A DNA stretch of 64,000 nucleotides from Desulfobotulus pelophilus (GCF_026155325.1 NZ_JAPFPW010000011.1:1-64000); one strand, 5' to 3'; shown: positions 35,067 to 43,665, counted from the first letter of the stretch. A program made the numbers and translations. Notes: generated by a model from the sequence alone, not told the origin.

Positions 35067-36335
35067 ATGGCAAAACAACATGATTGTGTGGTGATACTGG
35101 ATTTTGGGGCCATCAATGCCCAGATGGTGGCTAAGGCTGTGCGGCAGCGGAATATTTACTGTGAAGTGCTGCCCTATACTACGGAGGTGGACAGGATTGT
35201 TGCACTTAAGCCCAAAGCATTGATCCTTCAGAGGGGAAAAGCCTGCGGGGAGCGTACTCTGGGCCGTGAGCTGCCCGCTGAAACGGCAGCACTGAATCTC
35301 CCAGTGCTGGATATGGCCGTCTCTTCCTGGGAAGAAACGGAGATGAGGGATTTTCTTGTAGATACCTGTGGCCTGAGTCAGGATTGGACCACAGAAGCCT
35401 TTATTGACGAGACCGTGGCTGATCTCCGGGTCCGGATTGGTGACAGAAAAGTGCTGTTGGCCATGTCTGGCGGAGTTGACTCTTCCGTATGTGCAGCCCT
35501 GCTTCATCGGGCTGTTGGTCATCAGCTTACCTGTGTTTTTGTGGATCATGGCTGCATGCGCATGGATGAACCCCGGCAGATTGAAGAGGTGTTCCGTGGG
35601 CAGTTCGGCATCAACCTTGTTTCCGTGAATGCTGAAGAACGGTTTTTGAAAAAACTGAAGGGTATCCGTGATCCGGAGAAGAAGCGTGCCATTATCGGGG
35701 AGGAATTCATCCGGGTGTTTGAGGAAGAAGCCCGTAAGCTGGGTGATCTCGATTATTTTGTTCAGGGTACGATTTATCCGGATATCATTGAAAGCGGTTG
35801 GGATGGGGGTAAGACCGTCAAAGCTCACCACAATGTGGGAGGTCTTCCGGATCGGATTGATTTCAAAGGTATTCTTGAGCCGGTTAAGTACCTCTTCAAG
35901 GATGAGGTACGCAAGGTGGGCGAGGCAATGGGAATTCCCCATGTGGTTACCCGGCGTCAGCCTTTTCCCGGCCCGGGACTGGCCGTGCGGTGTCTGGGAG
36001 AACTGACCCTGGAAAAGCTTGAAATACTTCGAAAAGCCGATGCTATCTTCCGGAAATCCATGGATGACAGGGGATACGGGACCCAGGCCAGCCAGTATTT
36101 TGCTGTTCTGACCAACGCGCAGTCCGTAGGGGTGACCGATGATGCCCGTACCTATGGATATGTGATCGCCCTGCGTGCGGTGCAGACCACAGACTTTATG
36201 ACCGCAGGCGTTGTGCCCCTGCCCATTGACTTTCTCACGGAGGTGGCGGGAAGAATTGCCGCAGAGGTAAAGGATGTCAATCGTGTGGTCTACGATATCA
36301 CCAGCAAGCCGCCCGCGACCATAGAGTGGGAATAG
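35067..36335 (+). CDS. guaA: GMP synthase lacking the catalytic part of its glutaminase domain
   Basis: A 422-residue GMP synthase, about 100 residues shorter than usual (E. coli has 525). The ATP pyrophosphatase domain is intact, with the P-loop AMSGGVDSS near residue 134, FVDHGCMRMDEPRQ and RQPFPGPGLAVRC, and the C-terminal dimerisation domain ends correctly in IEWE. The N-terminal glutaminase, however, keeps only its first strands (VVILDFGAINAQ) and then jumps from LPVLDMA to EMRDFL, missing the nucleophile Cys (normally YGMQ), the His and Glu, and with SGGP replaced by LQRGK. It cannot hydrolyse glutamine itself, so it would need free ammonia or a separate amidotransferase subunit. The ATG has GGGAGGT before it. 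Confidence 0.9.
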   Translation: MAKQHDCVVILDFGAINAQMVAKAVRQRNIYCEVLPYTTEVDRIVALKPKALILQRGKACGERTLGRELPAETAALNLPVLDMAVSSWEETEMRDFLVDTCGLSQDWTTEAFIDETVADLRVRIGDRKVLLAMSGGVDSSVCAALLHRAVGHQLTCVFVDHGCMRMDEPRQIEEVFRGQFGINLVSVNAEERFLKKLKGIRDPEKKRAIIGEEFIRVFEEEARKLGDLDYFVQGTIYPDIIESGWDGGKTVKAHHNVGGLPDRIDFKGILEPVKYLFKDEVRKVGEAMGIPHVVTRRQPFPGPGLAVRCLGELTLEKLEILRKADAIFRKSMDDRGYGTQASQYFAVLTNAQSVGVTDDARTYGYVIALRAVQTTDFMTAGVVPLPIDFLTEVAGRIAAEVKDVNRVVYDITSKPPATIEWE

Positions 36336-36420
36336 GCTTGCCTGCTCTAGGGTTTTGCAGGCGCGGGAAATGACAGATCTGAATCCGTTCCATGAACAGC
36401 TGGCTGAATTTTAACAACAA

Positions 36421-36446
36421 AAGGCCTGCATGCCGTTGCAGGCCTT
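36421..36446 (+). terminator. Hairpin after guaA
   Basis: AAGGCCTGCA pairs perfectly with TGCAGGCCTT around a six-base loop, but only CTCTGTTG follows. It lies 86 bases past guaA and just before the next ribosome site. Confidence 0.55.
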
Positions 36447-36475
36447 CTCTGTTGAAACAGGAAGGTAGTTTTGCC

Positions 36476-37591
36476 ATGCGTTTTCTCATGCTGGAAGCAT
36501 ACTACGGCGGTTCCCACAAAGCGTTTATGGACGGTCTCTGCCGTCATTTGCCCCATACCACAGAAATAAAGACACTCCCGGCAAGGCACTGGAAATGGCG
36601 CATGCGATCGGCTGCTCTTCTTTTCATAAAAGAAACGGAGAGAATGGAAGCCTACGACGGCATTGTTGCCACCAATATGATGAGTGTTGCGGATTTCAAG
36701 GCCCTTGCCGGTCCCATGTGTCCACCCGTATTATTGTATTTCCATGAAAATCAGTTTGATTATCCGCCATCTCCCAGAAGTCATGTGGATTATCAGCCTG
36801 CCATGACCGACCTGACATCGGCTATGGCAGCCGATGTTGTGGCGTTTAATTCGGCATCTCACAGCCATCGTTTTTTTCAGTCCGCCGATGCCTTTTTTCG
36901 TCGTTTTCCTAAGCCCGACCTCTTGTGGGTACTGGATACAATACGGGAAAAGAGTGTTGTGCTGTACCCAGGCTGCGATTTTACGGGTCTGACTCCTGCC
37001 GGGGATAAAAGCTATGCGCTGCCCCGGTGCATAGTATGGAATCATCGATGGGAACACGATAAAAACCCGTCTGATTTTTTCTTTGCTCTGGAAGAGGTCA
37101 GAAAAAAAAATGTTAACTTTAAGCTCATGCTGCTTGGAGCAAGACATGCCAGAGTTCCGGATAGTTTTAGCCGGGCAATGGAAACCTTCCGAGAGCACAT
37201 CATCTGCTCCGATTATCCTGAGGATAAAACAGACTATTTCCGTTTTCTTTCGAGGGCTCACATCTGTATCAGCACGGCATGGCAGGAGAATTTTGGGATA
37301 GCCGTGGCGGAAGCCATGGCAGCAGGCTGCCTGCCCCTGCTTCCTTCCCGGCTGTCTTACCCTGAACTGCTACCCCCTGAATTTCATTCCTCATGTTTGT
37401 ACAAGGATACCAGTGGATTGATCAGCCAGCTGGAATGGTTTGCAAGCTGCCCTGAAGAGGAGTTTAGGAAATATCAGGATCTTCGTTCATGGGTTCTTCG
37501 TTTTGACTGGAAAGAACGGATTGTTCCATTCAATAAGGCTCTGGAAGATATGGTGCATGCCAAAAAAGGAACGTTGGGCAGCGGCAGGTAG
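36476..37591 (+). CDS. DUF3524 glycosyltransferase, queuosine-tRNA mannosyltransferase-type
   Basis: A 371-residue GT-B type enzyme. The N-terminus MRFLMLEAYYGGSHKAFMDG, the segment YFHENQFDYPP and the VVAFNSASHSHRFF block match the DUF3524 family, which includes the animal tRNA-queuosine mannosyltransferase (GTDC1/QTMAN). The C-terminal nucleotide-sugar region reads STAWQENFGIAVAEAMAAGC. GGAAGG sits before the ATG; the open frame starts 28 codons earlier inside a hairpin. Whether the bacterial protein modifies tRNA or another acceptor is not settled here. Confidence 0.85.
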   Translation: MRFLMLEAYYGGSHKAFMDGLCRHLPHTTEIKTLPARHWKWRMRSAALLFIKETERMEAYDGIVATNMMSVADFKALAGPMCPPVLLYFHENQFDYPPSPRSHVDYQPAMTDLTSAMAADVVAFNSASHSHRFFQSADAFFRRFPKPDLLWVLDTIREKSVVLYPGCDFTGLTPAGDKSYALPRCIVWNHRWEHDKNPSDFFFALEEVRKKNVNFKLMLLGARHARVPDSFSRAMETFREHIICSDYPEDKTDYFRFLSRAHICISTAWQENFGIAVAEAMAAGCLPLLPSRLSYPELLPPEFHSSCLYKDTSGLISQLEWFASCPEEEFRKYQDLRSWVLRFDWKERIVPFNKALEDMVHAKKGTLGSGR

Positions 37592-37625
37592 CCAGGGTGG
37601 GGCAAGAAGGAGGGCTGGTCCTTCG

Positions 37626-37669
37626 GAACCTCCCCATGGCGGAAGTCGGGGGTTTTACGGCAGTCTTTG
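37626..37669. repeat. Dispersed repeat copy 1, IS200/IS605-like end remnant
   Basis: GAACCTCCCCATGGCGGAAG followed by TCGGGGGTTTTACGG aligns with a second copy at 40030-40072 (about three bases in four identical). Base changes in the GGGGG-flanking arms keep pairing. The element resembles the hairpin end of IS200/IS605 elements; no transposase or tnpB gene is next to it. Confidence 0.5.
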
Positions 37670-37778
37670 TTACCAATACCGTTTTGAAAAGCCTGCACAG
37701 GCTGATTGGCTCTATTTATATGAAGACAGTATCATACTGGCTGGAATTTGGCCGGGTCAATAATGGAAGAAAGATTCA

Positions 37779-39050
37779 ATGCGGATTTTATATCTTCTGA
37801 GCCAGAAGCCCGGTTGCACGGGAAGCGGCTTTTACACCCAGTCCATGATACGTGAGGCAAAGTCTCTGGGCCATGAAACATGGCTGGTTGCCGCCGTTGA
37901 AAAAGGAGAGGAGTCTTCATTTCAGGGCCCGTGGAAGAAGAATGTTTCTTTCGTGCGGTTTGGTACAAGGGACCTTACCTTTCCCATTCCGGGCATGAGT
38001 GATGGAATGCCCTATCGCAGCACCCGCTTCATGGACCTTGGGGAAGGGCAGCTGCATGCCCTGGAAAAGGCATTCCGTGTAGCCATATCCGAAGCGGTCC
38101 TGACTTTCAGGCCGGATGTGATTCATGGCAATCATCTGTGGCTCATGGCTTCTCTGGTGAAGGATCTTTTTCCCACTATCCCCCTTGTCATTACCTCTCA
38201 TGGTACGGACCTGAGGCAGTTTGAAAACTGCCCCCATTTACGTCAAAAAGTGATCGGCTGCGGGAGGGCTGATGCCGTAATTGCCCTTACCCAAACCCAG
38301 AAAAAGGAAATATCTTTTCTGTACCGTATTCCGGAAGAACGGATTCACGTGATCGGTACAGGATATAATGCACAGTGCTTTTATCCCGCACCCAAGCCGG
38401 ACCTCCCTCCTGTGCGTCTTTTGTATGCGGGTAAGATTTCCTTTGCCAAAGGTGTTTTCTGGCTTTTATCGGCCATAAAAATACTGAACGACATATCCCT
38501 TCCTTTCCATCTTTCTCTTGCCGGTTCTGGTTCTGGCGATGAGTATGATGCCTGTGTCCGACTGGCCGGTTCCATGAAAAAGAATGTCTCATGGCTGGGC
38601 ATGCTGAATCAGACGGAGCTTGCTGCTCGCATGAGGGAGGCCCATATGTTTATTCTGCCATCTTTTTTTGAAGGTCAGCCTCTGGTTCTTTTGGAGGCTT
38701 TGGCTTCCGGGTGCCGTATTATCACCACAAAACTTCCGGGAACGGAGGCCCTTTTTGTCGGCTTGCACGGTCACGCCATTCGCATGATTGAGCTGCCACC
38801 TCTCCAGACCATTGACAGGCCCCATGAAAGAGATGTGCCCGCTCTGGTGCACAATCTTGCCGATGTTATCAATGATGAAGTGCATGCCTGTTATGAGGGC
38901 CTGGATCCCCCTGATGATACACTGGCCGAAGCAATGCAGTGCCACACATGGGGGGCTCTTTTTCGTCGGGTTCAGTTTCTGTACGAACAGGTCAGAACAG
39001 AGCCTGCAGTACATGGAGACCTCTGTGTATTCTCTATGGAAAAGCCCTGA
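37779..39050 (+). CDS. GT4 family glycosyltransferase
   Basis: A 423-residue GT-B enzyme of family 4. The N-terminal acceptor domain has LYLLSQKPGCTGSGFYTQ and DVIHGNHLWLMASLVKDLFP; the C-terminal donor domain has LLYAGKISFAKGVFWLLSAI and the EX7E-like catalytic segment FEGQPLVLLEALASGCRII. It lies 187 bases after the DUF3524 gene, with a repeat remnant between. The C-terminal 90 residues after the donor site are less usual. Sugar and acceptor are unknown. Confidence 0.83.
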   Translation: MRILYLLSQKPGCTGSGFYTQSMIREAKSLGHETWLVAAVEKGEESSFQGPWKKNVSFVRFGTRDLTFPIPGMSDGMPYRSTRFMDLGEGQLHALEKAFRVAISEAVLTFRPDVIHGNHLWLMASLVKDLFPTIPLVITSHGTDLRQFENCPHLRQKVIGCGRADAVIALTQTQKKEISFLYRIPEERIHVIGTGYNAQCFYPAPKPDLPPVRLLYAGKISFAKGVFWLLSAIKILNDISLPFHLSLAGSGSGDEYDACVRLAGSMKKNVSWLGMLNQTELAARMREAHMFILPSFFEGQPLVLLEALASGCRIITTKLPGTEALFVGLHGHAIRMIELPPLQTIDRPHERDVPALVHNLADVINDEVHACYEGLDPPDDTLAEAMQCHTWGALFRRVQFLYEQVRTEPAVHGDLCVFSMEKP

Positions 39051-39138
39051 TAGATTGATATTATCGATTTGAATGACTGCTTTTTCTGTATTAAATTACC
39101 AGAATTTTACAAGAGTGTCCGTTCAAAGGGGTGAATCT

Positions 39139-39954
39139 GTGGAGTTCCGCATTTCATATATTCTGGAAAAGGGAACGGGTGCTCTTAATGAAGATGCCAT
39201 TTCGTTGAATGGTACTACATTCGGGGTGTTCGATGGAGCGACAAGTCTTTGCGGCAGGCGCTTTGAGAATGGGGTTACGGGTGGTTTTCTGGCTTCCCAT
39301 ACGGCAAAAGAGATTTTTACCACGGGAAAAGGTACTTTGAAATTCCTTGCCGGAGAAGCCAACGGGGCTATCCGTGAGAACATGCTGGCTCATCAGGTTG
39401 ATATGTCAGACAGGGCCTCTCTCTGGAGTACCTCTGCGGCTGTGGTTCAAATGGATAGTGACCGGATGCACTGGATTCAGATTGGTGACAGCCTGATTCT
39501 TTTTGTGCATAAAGATGGCTCTTTTTCAGTACCGGTAAAAAATGTTGATCATGATGCGGAAACCCTTTCCATGTGGAAATCCATGGCCGGTAAAACGGAA
39601 CAGACCATTATGGAAGCCCTTGGAGACCAGATCCGCCGGGTACGGAGCCGGATGAACCGGGATTATGGTGTCCTGAACGGTGAGCCCTGTTTTATTTCCT
39701 TTCTGAATCAAGGAACAGCGGACCTTAAGGATATTGCCCATGTGCTTATTTTTACCGATGGGTTGTTCATTCCCACCGAAGATCCTTCCATAACCTGCTT
39801 TGATGCCATGGCAGACCTGTTTCAGATGGGCGGGCTTCCCGCTGTCCGTGATTATGTGCGTGAACTTGAGGCTTCTGATCCAGACTGTGTTCGTTACCCC
39901 AGATTTAAAACCCATGATGATATGGGCGCTGTGGCTCTCCGTATCATAGAATAA
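39139..39954 (+). CDS. PP2C-like serine/threonine phosphatase
   Basis: A roughly 271-residue protein phosphatase of the PP2C fold. The metal-binding aspartates are placed as expected: NEDAI, FGVFDGATS, IQIGDSLIL, IFTDGLF and THDDMGAVAL. The start is ambiguous; I prefer the GTG at 39139, preceded by AAAGGGG at good spacing, over the ATG at 39073 without a ribosome site. It follows the GT4 gene closely in the same direction. No protein kinase gene is seen nearby, so its substrate is unknown. Confidence 0.78.
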   Translation: MEFRISYILEKGTGALNEDAISLNGTTFGVFDGATSLCGRRFENGVTGGFLASHTAKEIFTTGKGTLKFLAGEANGAIRENMLAHQVDMSDRASLWSTSAAVVQMDSDRMHWIQIGDSLILFVHKDGSFSVPVKNVDHDAETLSMWKSMAGKTEQTIMEALGDQIRRVRSRMNRDYGVLNGEPCFISFLNQGTADLKDIAHVLIFTDGLFIPTEDPSITCFDAMADLFQMGGLPAVRDYVRELEASDPDCVRYPRFKTHDDMGAVALRIIE

Positions 39955-40029
39955 TCCCCTTCTTTTCTTTTCTCATCATGCCGATTCCATACTTTTTTAT
40001 AAAGAGGTCTGACCTTATGGCATACCTCT

Positions 40030-40072
40030 GAAACTCCCCATGGCAAAGCCGGGGGCTTTACGGAGACTTCCG
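40030..40072. repeat. Dispersed repeat copy 2, IS200/IS605-like end remnant
   Basis: GAAACTCCCCATGGCAAAGC followed by CGGGGGCTTTACGG has the arm pair AAAGCC/GGCTTT around GGG. Read on the opposite strand it resembles the stem at IS605-type right ends. It lies in the 39955-40162 gap, which holds no gene. Confidence 0.5.
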
Positions 40073-40162
40073 CTAAGCGTATGCATGGGCCATTATGGGT
40101 GGGTTGGCGGTACGAAAAAGAAGGGAAGGGAGCAGAGAGGTTCCTGCCCCCGTTAAAAAAGT

Positions 40163-41647
40163 TTACGCAGATGGGCTTTTTTTGGCGTACAGGAAATGGA
40201 ATCCCATCAGCATAACAGCGACAAGTACGTATCCGAGGGCATATTCACTGGACAGATTGAGAGCCAGTCGTGGTGCATGCATAAAACCGGAGGCACTCAG
40301 GGCAGCGGCAATTATGGCAAACACGGAGGCTCTTTTGTACTGTTCATCGATCAGACAGACGAGTATGGAGCCCCAGACAAGCCCCGTGAACATAGCCCCC
40401 TGGCCTAAGGGTACAATGGCCTGGGAAAGGTTGGACACAACCTCACCCGCGGCAATATTGAAACGGGTCATTATGTAATTGGCAAAATAGGGGAACATGG
40501 CAATGACAACCGCAGGGTAATGTTTGTTTTCCACGGAATCAAAGGCCTGGGAGATCATGGAAATGCCCACGAAGACCAGTATGGGTGCAATGACAGGTAC
40601 CGGAATGATGGATGCCATGGCCGCGATGATGCCAAACATGGATGCGAAAAGGAAAACAAAGCCATTTAAAATGGAATAGCCCCTCCCCGCATTCATCCAT
40701 TTTGAACCGATGGAGGCAATGTATACGGTGGTGGGAAATACGCCCCCGAAGAATGTACCGATAATAGTACCTGTACCGTCTGCCGCCTGGGCTTCCTGAA
40801 CATTGTAGCGATCACCGGCGGAAGCCATGGCTTCCACGTTATTCATGGTTTCGATAAAGTTGTAGATGGATATGGGCAGGAGTATGGCCAGAAGTCCCAT
40901 CATTTCGGATGAAAGAAGCTGAAGCCCGTGAAATACACCAAAGGTGGGCAGAGGCAGGTAAAAGCCGAAGGCGGAAAAACCTTCTTTAATCTGGGCAGGG
41001 CTGGAGCTGCCGATGCTGTAAGCAAGAAAGGTTCCGATGACAATGGCAAAAAGAGATGCGGGTATTTTAAACGGCATGGGTTTTTTGGTGATAAGACCGA
41101 TCAGTATGATGGTGAGAACGATGAGACCCACCACAGGCATTTCATAGGTTCGGAAGAAAAGTTCGCCACCGATAAAGGCAAATGCCACACCTGCCAGTGC
41201 TCCCATCATTGCTGCCCTGGGCAGTCTGGAGTGAACCCATTTACCGATAAAGCTTCCGAGAATTTCAATAACCCCCCCCAGAAAGCAGGCAGCCAGACCA
41301 ATTTTCCATGCCAGTTCCGGGTCGCCGGTTATGGTCAGGGCAGGTTTCAGTACGCCGAAAAGATAAATGAACATAACAGGTGTGCTGACACCGTAGGCAA
41401 GGGCTGTAACATCCGTACGGCCTTCTTTTTGTGCCAGTTTTTTGGCCATATGGGCATAATAAAGGTTGCCGAACAGCACGGCAATGGCAATTCCAGGAAT
41501 TACTTTGCCATACACGATGGATGCCGGATAGCCCATGGCCAGCATGGTAATGGTAATGATCACAAAGTTTGCCAGGTTATTCTGGAAGAGAGCAAAAAAA
41601 CCGTCCAGATCTTCCCGTTTAAAAAGTGGATAGTGTACCGACTGCAT
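40163..41647 (-). CDS. NCS2-type purine permease (xanthine/guanine)
   Basis: A 494-residue inner-membrane permease with about 12-14 hydrophobic segments. Stretches such as GVSTPVMFIYLFGVLKPAL, LLPISIYNFIETMNNVEAMA and GGVFPTTVYIASIGSKWMNA belong to the NCS2 fold and resemble AzgA-like proteins. I prefer the ATG at 41647 (after GGGGGGA) to the one at 41671. It follows xpt by 27 bases on the same strand, so the two form a salvage operon controlled by the xpt leader. A hairpin with GGGAGCAG and CTGCCCCC (about 40127-40150) may end the transcript. Confidence 0.85.
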   Translation of the reverse strand: MQSVHYPLFKREDLDGFFALFQNNLANFVIITITMLAMGYPASIVYGKVIPGIAIAVLFGNLYYAHMAKKLAQKEGRTDVTALAYGVSTPVMFIYLFGVLKPALTITGDPELAWKIGLAACFLGGVIEILGSFIGKWVHSRLPRAAMMGALAGVAFAFIGGELFFRTYEMPVVGLIVLTIILIGLITKKPMPFKIPASLFAIVIGTFLAYSIGSSSPAQIKEGFSAFGFYLPLPTFGVFHGLQLLSSEMMGLLAILLPISIYNFIETMNNVEAMASAGDRYNVQEAQAADGTGTIIGTFFGGVFPTTVYIASIGSKWMNAGRGYSILNGFVFLFASMFGIIAAMASIIPVPVIAPILVFVGISMISQAFDSVENKHYPAVVIAMFPYFANYIMTRFNIAAGEVVSNLSQAIVPLGQGAMFTGLVWGSILVCLIDEQYKRASVFAIIAAALSASGFMHAPRLALNLSSEYALGYVLVAVMLMGFHFLYAKKSPSA

Positions 41648-41674
41648 GCATTCCCCCCGTTTGTGCATCAAGAT

Positions 41675-42247
41675 TTAGTGTAAGAATGTTATGGTGCCTT
41701 CTTTCATGGATGCTATGCTTGCAAGGGCCTGAATGTTCAGACCTTGTGCGCGGAGCTTATCACCGCCTCCCTGGAAGTGCTTTTCAATGACCACTCCGGC
41801 TCCCACCAGTGTAGCCCCTGCGCTTTCAACGATTTCACAGAGTCCTCTGATGGCTTCACCTTTTGCCAGAAAATCATCAATGATAAGAACCCGGTCGCTG
41901 GCAGGCAGATAGTGTTTGGAAACCCTGAACTTATATTGTCTCTGCCGTGTATAGGAGTAGACATTACCCTCATAGGTTTCTTTATCCAGATTTAATGATT
42001 CCGTTTTTTTGGCAAACACTACAGGAACGTCAAAATACTGTGCGGTAATGGCTGCAATGGCAATGCCGGAGACTTCAGCTGTCAGGATCTTCGTGATAGA
42101 TTCATTTTGAAAGATTTCTTTAAAGGCTTTACCGATGGCGTTTAAAAGGGGTACATCAAGCTGGTGATTGAGAAAATGATCCACCTTCAGAATATGATCT
42201 CCGATGATACGCCCTTCTTTTATAATTTTATCTGTAAGCAGCTTCAC
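41675..42247 (-). CDS. xpt: Xanthine phosphoribosyltransferase
   Basis: A 190-residue enzyme that makes XMP from xanthine and PRPP. The start MKLLTDKIIKEGRIIGDHIL, the QLDVPLL segment, LTAEVSGIAIA and the PRPP loop VLIIDDFLAKGEA are characteristic of Xpt (194 residues in Bacillus subtilis). The start codon is GTG with AGGAG six bases before. The leader contains a complete attenuator terminator just ahead of the ribosome site. It is paired with a purine permease, and GMP synthase in this genome could convert the XMP further. Confidence 0.92.
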   Translation of the reverse strand: MKLLTDKIIKEGRIIGDHILKVDHFLNHQLDVPLLNAIGKAFKEIFQNESITKILTAEVSGIAIAAITAQYFDVPVVFAKKTESLNLDKETYEGNVYSYTRQRQYKFRVSKHYLPASDRVLIIDDFLAKGEAIRGLCEIVESAGATLVGAGVVIEKHFQGGGDKLRAQGLNIQALASIASMKEGTITFLH

Positions 42248-42270
42248 TACAATCTCCTGTTTTATTTATA

Positions 42271-42297
42271 AAAAAAAGACCGCATCTCCCTGCGGTC
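42271..42297 (-). terminator. Attenuator terminator in the xpt leader
   Basis: On the minus strand GACCGCA pairs with TGCGGTC around a six-base loop and is followed by seven T residues. It ends about 24 bases before the xpt start codon, so it must be bypassed for expression. Confidence 0.88.
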
Positions 42298-42375
42298 AAA
42301 AAAATATGAACTACCGTTGCAAAGCAGTGTGACAGTGGTCTGGCAGAGACTTATGGACCATATTGTAGAAAATTA
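42298..42375 (-). promoter_or_regulatory. xpt leader RNA, candidate unidentified riboswitch
   Basis: The transcript just before the attenuator can form AATATG/CATATT (closing stem) and TGGTC/GACCA, or alternatively CTGCC/GGTAG. It contains ATATGGTCCATAAGTCTCTG, which recalls the purine-riboswitch P2/J2-3 core, but the required P2 and P3 partners are missing. It is therefore listed as an unassigned sensor. Confidence 0.45.
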
Positions 42376-42480
42376 CAATCATTTGAAATGGAAATATTTG
42401 ATTTTTTAGACAGAACAGCATGCTTCCGCGCATGACAAGCGGCGTTGTGCTGGCAGAAACTTCTGTTTTGCCGAATCTTA

Positions 42481-42546
42481 ACGGAAAACAGGCCCTGCTG
42501 TAATTGATAATCAGTTTTCCTGTCGATGGAAAATCTGTTTTCCCGT
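42481..42546 (+). promoter_or_regulatory. Alternative hairpins upstream of the GAF gene
   Basis: GGAAAACAG (42483-42491) can pair with CTGTTTTCC (42535-42543), while TTTTCC (42515-42520) and GGAAAA (42528-42533) form a competing local hairpin. The stretch lies 66 bases before the GAF gene. Whether it is transcribed is unknown. Confidence 0.35.
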
Positions 42547-42611
42547 AACAGATTCAGATGGCTATTCATGTTACCGGACAACAGGATAATTCTGTACTAA
42601 AGGAGCCTTTG

Positions 42612-43292
42612 ATGATTGTTGCCCCATTTCCTGAAAATGAAACGGAGCGCCTGAGAATGTTGGGATTGTACAGGGTACTGGATACGGCATCGGACAAAAC
42701 TCTGGATGAACTGACAGGTCTGGCAGCGGTAATCTGTGGTACTCCCATCAGCCTCATCAGTCTTGTGGACAAAGAGCGGCAGTGGTTCAAGGCAAGGGTA
42801 GGGCTGGATGTCATTGAGTGGGCACGTCATCTGGCATTTTGCAGTCATGCAATCTTAAAAGATGAAGTGCTGATTGTGGAGGATGCAAGTCAGGACCCGC
42901 GTTTTTGCGGTAACCCACTGGTGACGGGCGATCCTTTGATTCGATTTTATGCTGGCGCTCCCCTTTGTGTGCCGGGTGGTTTTGCCCTGGGCACCCTCTG
43001 TGTCATCGACAGAAGGCCGCGCAGGCTTTCTTCCCATCAACTGGAAGCCTTACAGGTTCTTGGCCAGGCAGTGGTCTCCCAGCTTGAGCTGAGGAGACTT
43101 CAGCAGGATCTGCACTCCCTTGAAAAATTCCTTCCGATGTGTGCATGGTGCCGTTCTGTCCGCACGGATGATGGGAAATGGCAATCTCTGCAGAGTTATG
43201 TGGCCGATATGGTTCCGGTGACCCATGGTATCTGTCCTGTCTGTTCCGGAGAAGCGGAGTGGGGGGAAGAAGACAAAGATGATTCGGAGTAA
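42612..43292 (+). CDS. GAF-domain protein with C-terminal cysteine motif
   Basis: A 226-residue soluble protein. Residues 10-165 form a GAF sensor domain (SLISLVDKERQWFKARVGLD, LCVPGGFALGTLCVID). The C-terminal 55 residues carry MCAWCRSVRTDDGKW and THGICPVC, a four-cysteine motif found at the end of many GAF and PAS proteins and likely to bind metal. There is no output kinase or DNA-binding domain. The start has AAAGGAG before it. It is divergent from xpt. The ligand is unknown. Confidence 0.82.
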   Translation: MIVAPFPENETERLRMLGLYRVLDTASDKTLDELTGLAAVICGTPISLISLVDKERQWFKARVGLDVIEWARHLAFCSHAILKDEVLIVEDASQDPRFCGNPLVTGDPLIRFYAGAPLCVPGGFALGTLCVIDRRPRRLSSHQLEALQVLGQAVVSQLELRRLQQDLHSLEKFLPMCAWCRSVRTDDGKWQSLQSYVADMVPVTHGICPVCSGEAEWGEEDKDDSE

Positions 43293-43665
43293 CCTCGGTA
43301 CAGGTAAAGCAAGAAAATTCTGAGCTTTTTTGGAAAGGCCAGGCTGCCCTTCAGTGAAAGAAGCAGCAATCTGTATGCTAAGGTTTTGTGGTTGTTTGTA
43401 ACGGGAGTATCTCCGCTGAATCAGTTTGGCCGTAAATGAGTATGAAAAAAGGATTGCAGTAAAGGGCTTTGTTGGATACGGAAGGCCTTGTTGGGAAGGG
43501 AGTACGGAATTTTCTTCCGGCCTGATCAGACTCAGAGGCTTTGTCCCTTGTTGTTGAAACAGCAGGGCAAATGACGGGTGTTTTTGAAATAACAGAACAA
43601 TCCAGCAGAAAAGAAAGGCGCCGTTGCTTCCTTGCCATGGAGCGGGGATGCGGTGAACGTGAAAG
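43293..43665. other. Intergenic stretch, 373 bases
   Basis: I see no gene, tRNA or clear terminator here. Several short open frames on the minus strand have no ribosome site or recognisable content. The region presumably holds the promoter of the next gene. Confidence 0.4.

Noticed and set aside
42298-42375. Purine (guanine/adenine) riboswitch before xpt
   Set aside because: ATATGG and AAGTCTCTGCC fit the core in part, but the flanking sequence does not form P2 and the P3/J3-1 GACTA element is absent, so I left it unassigned.
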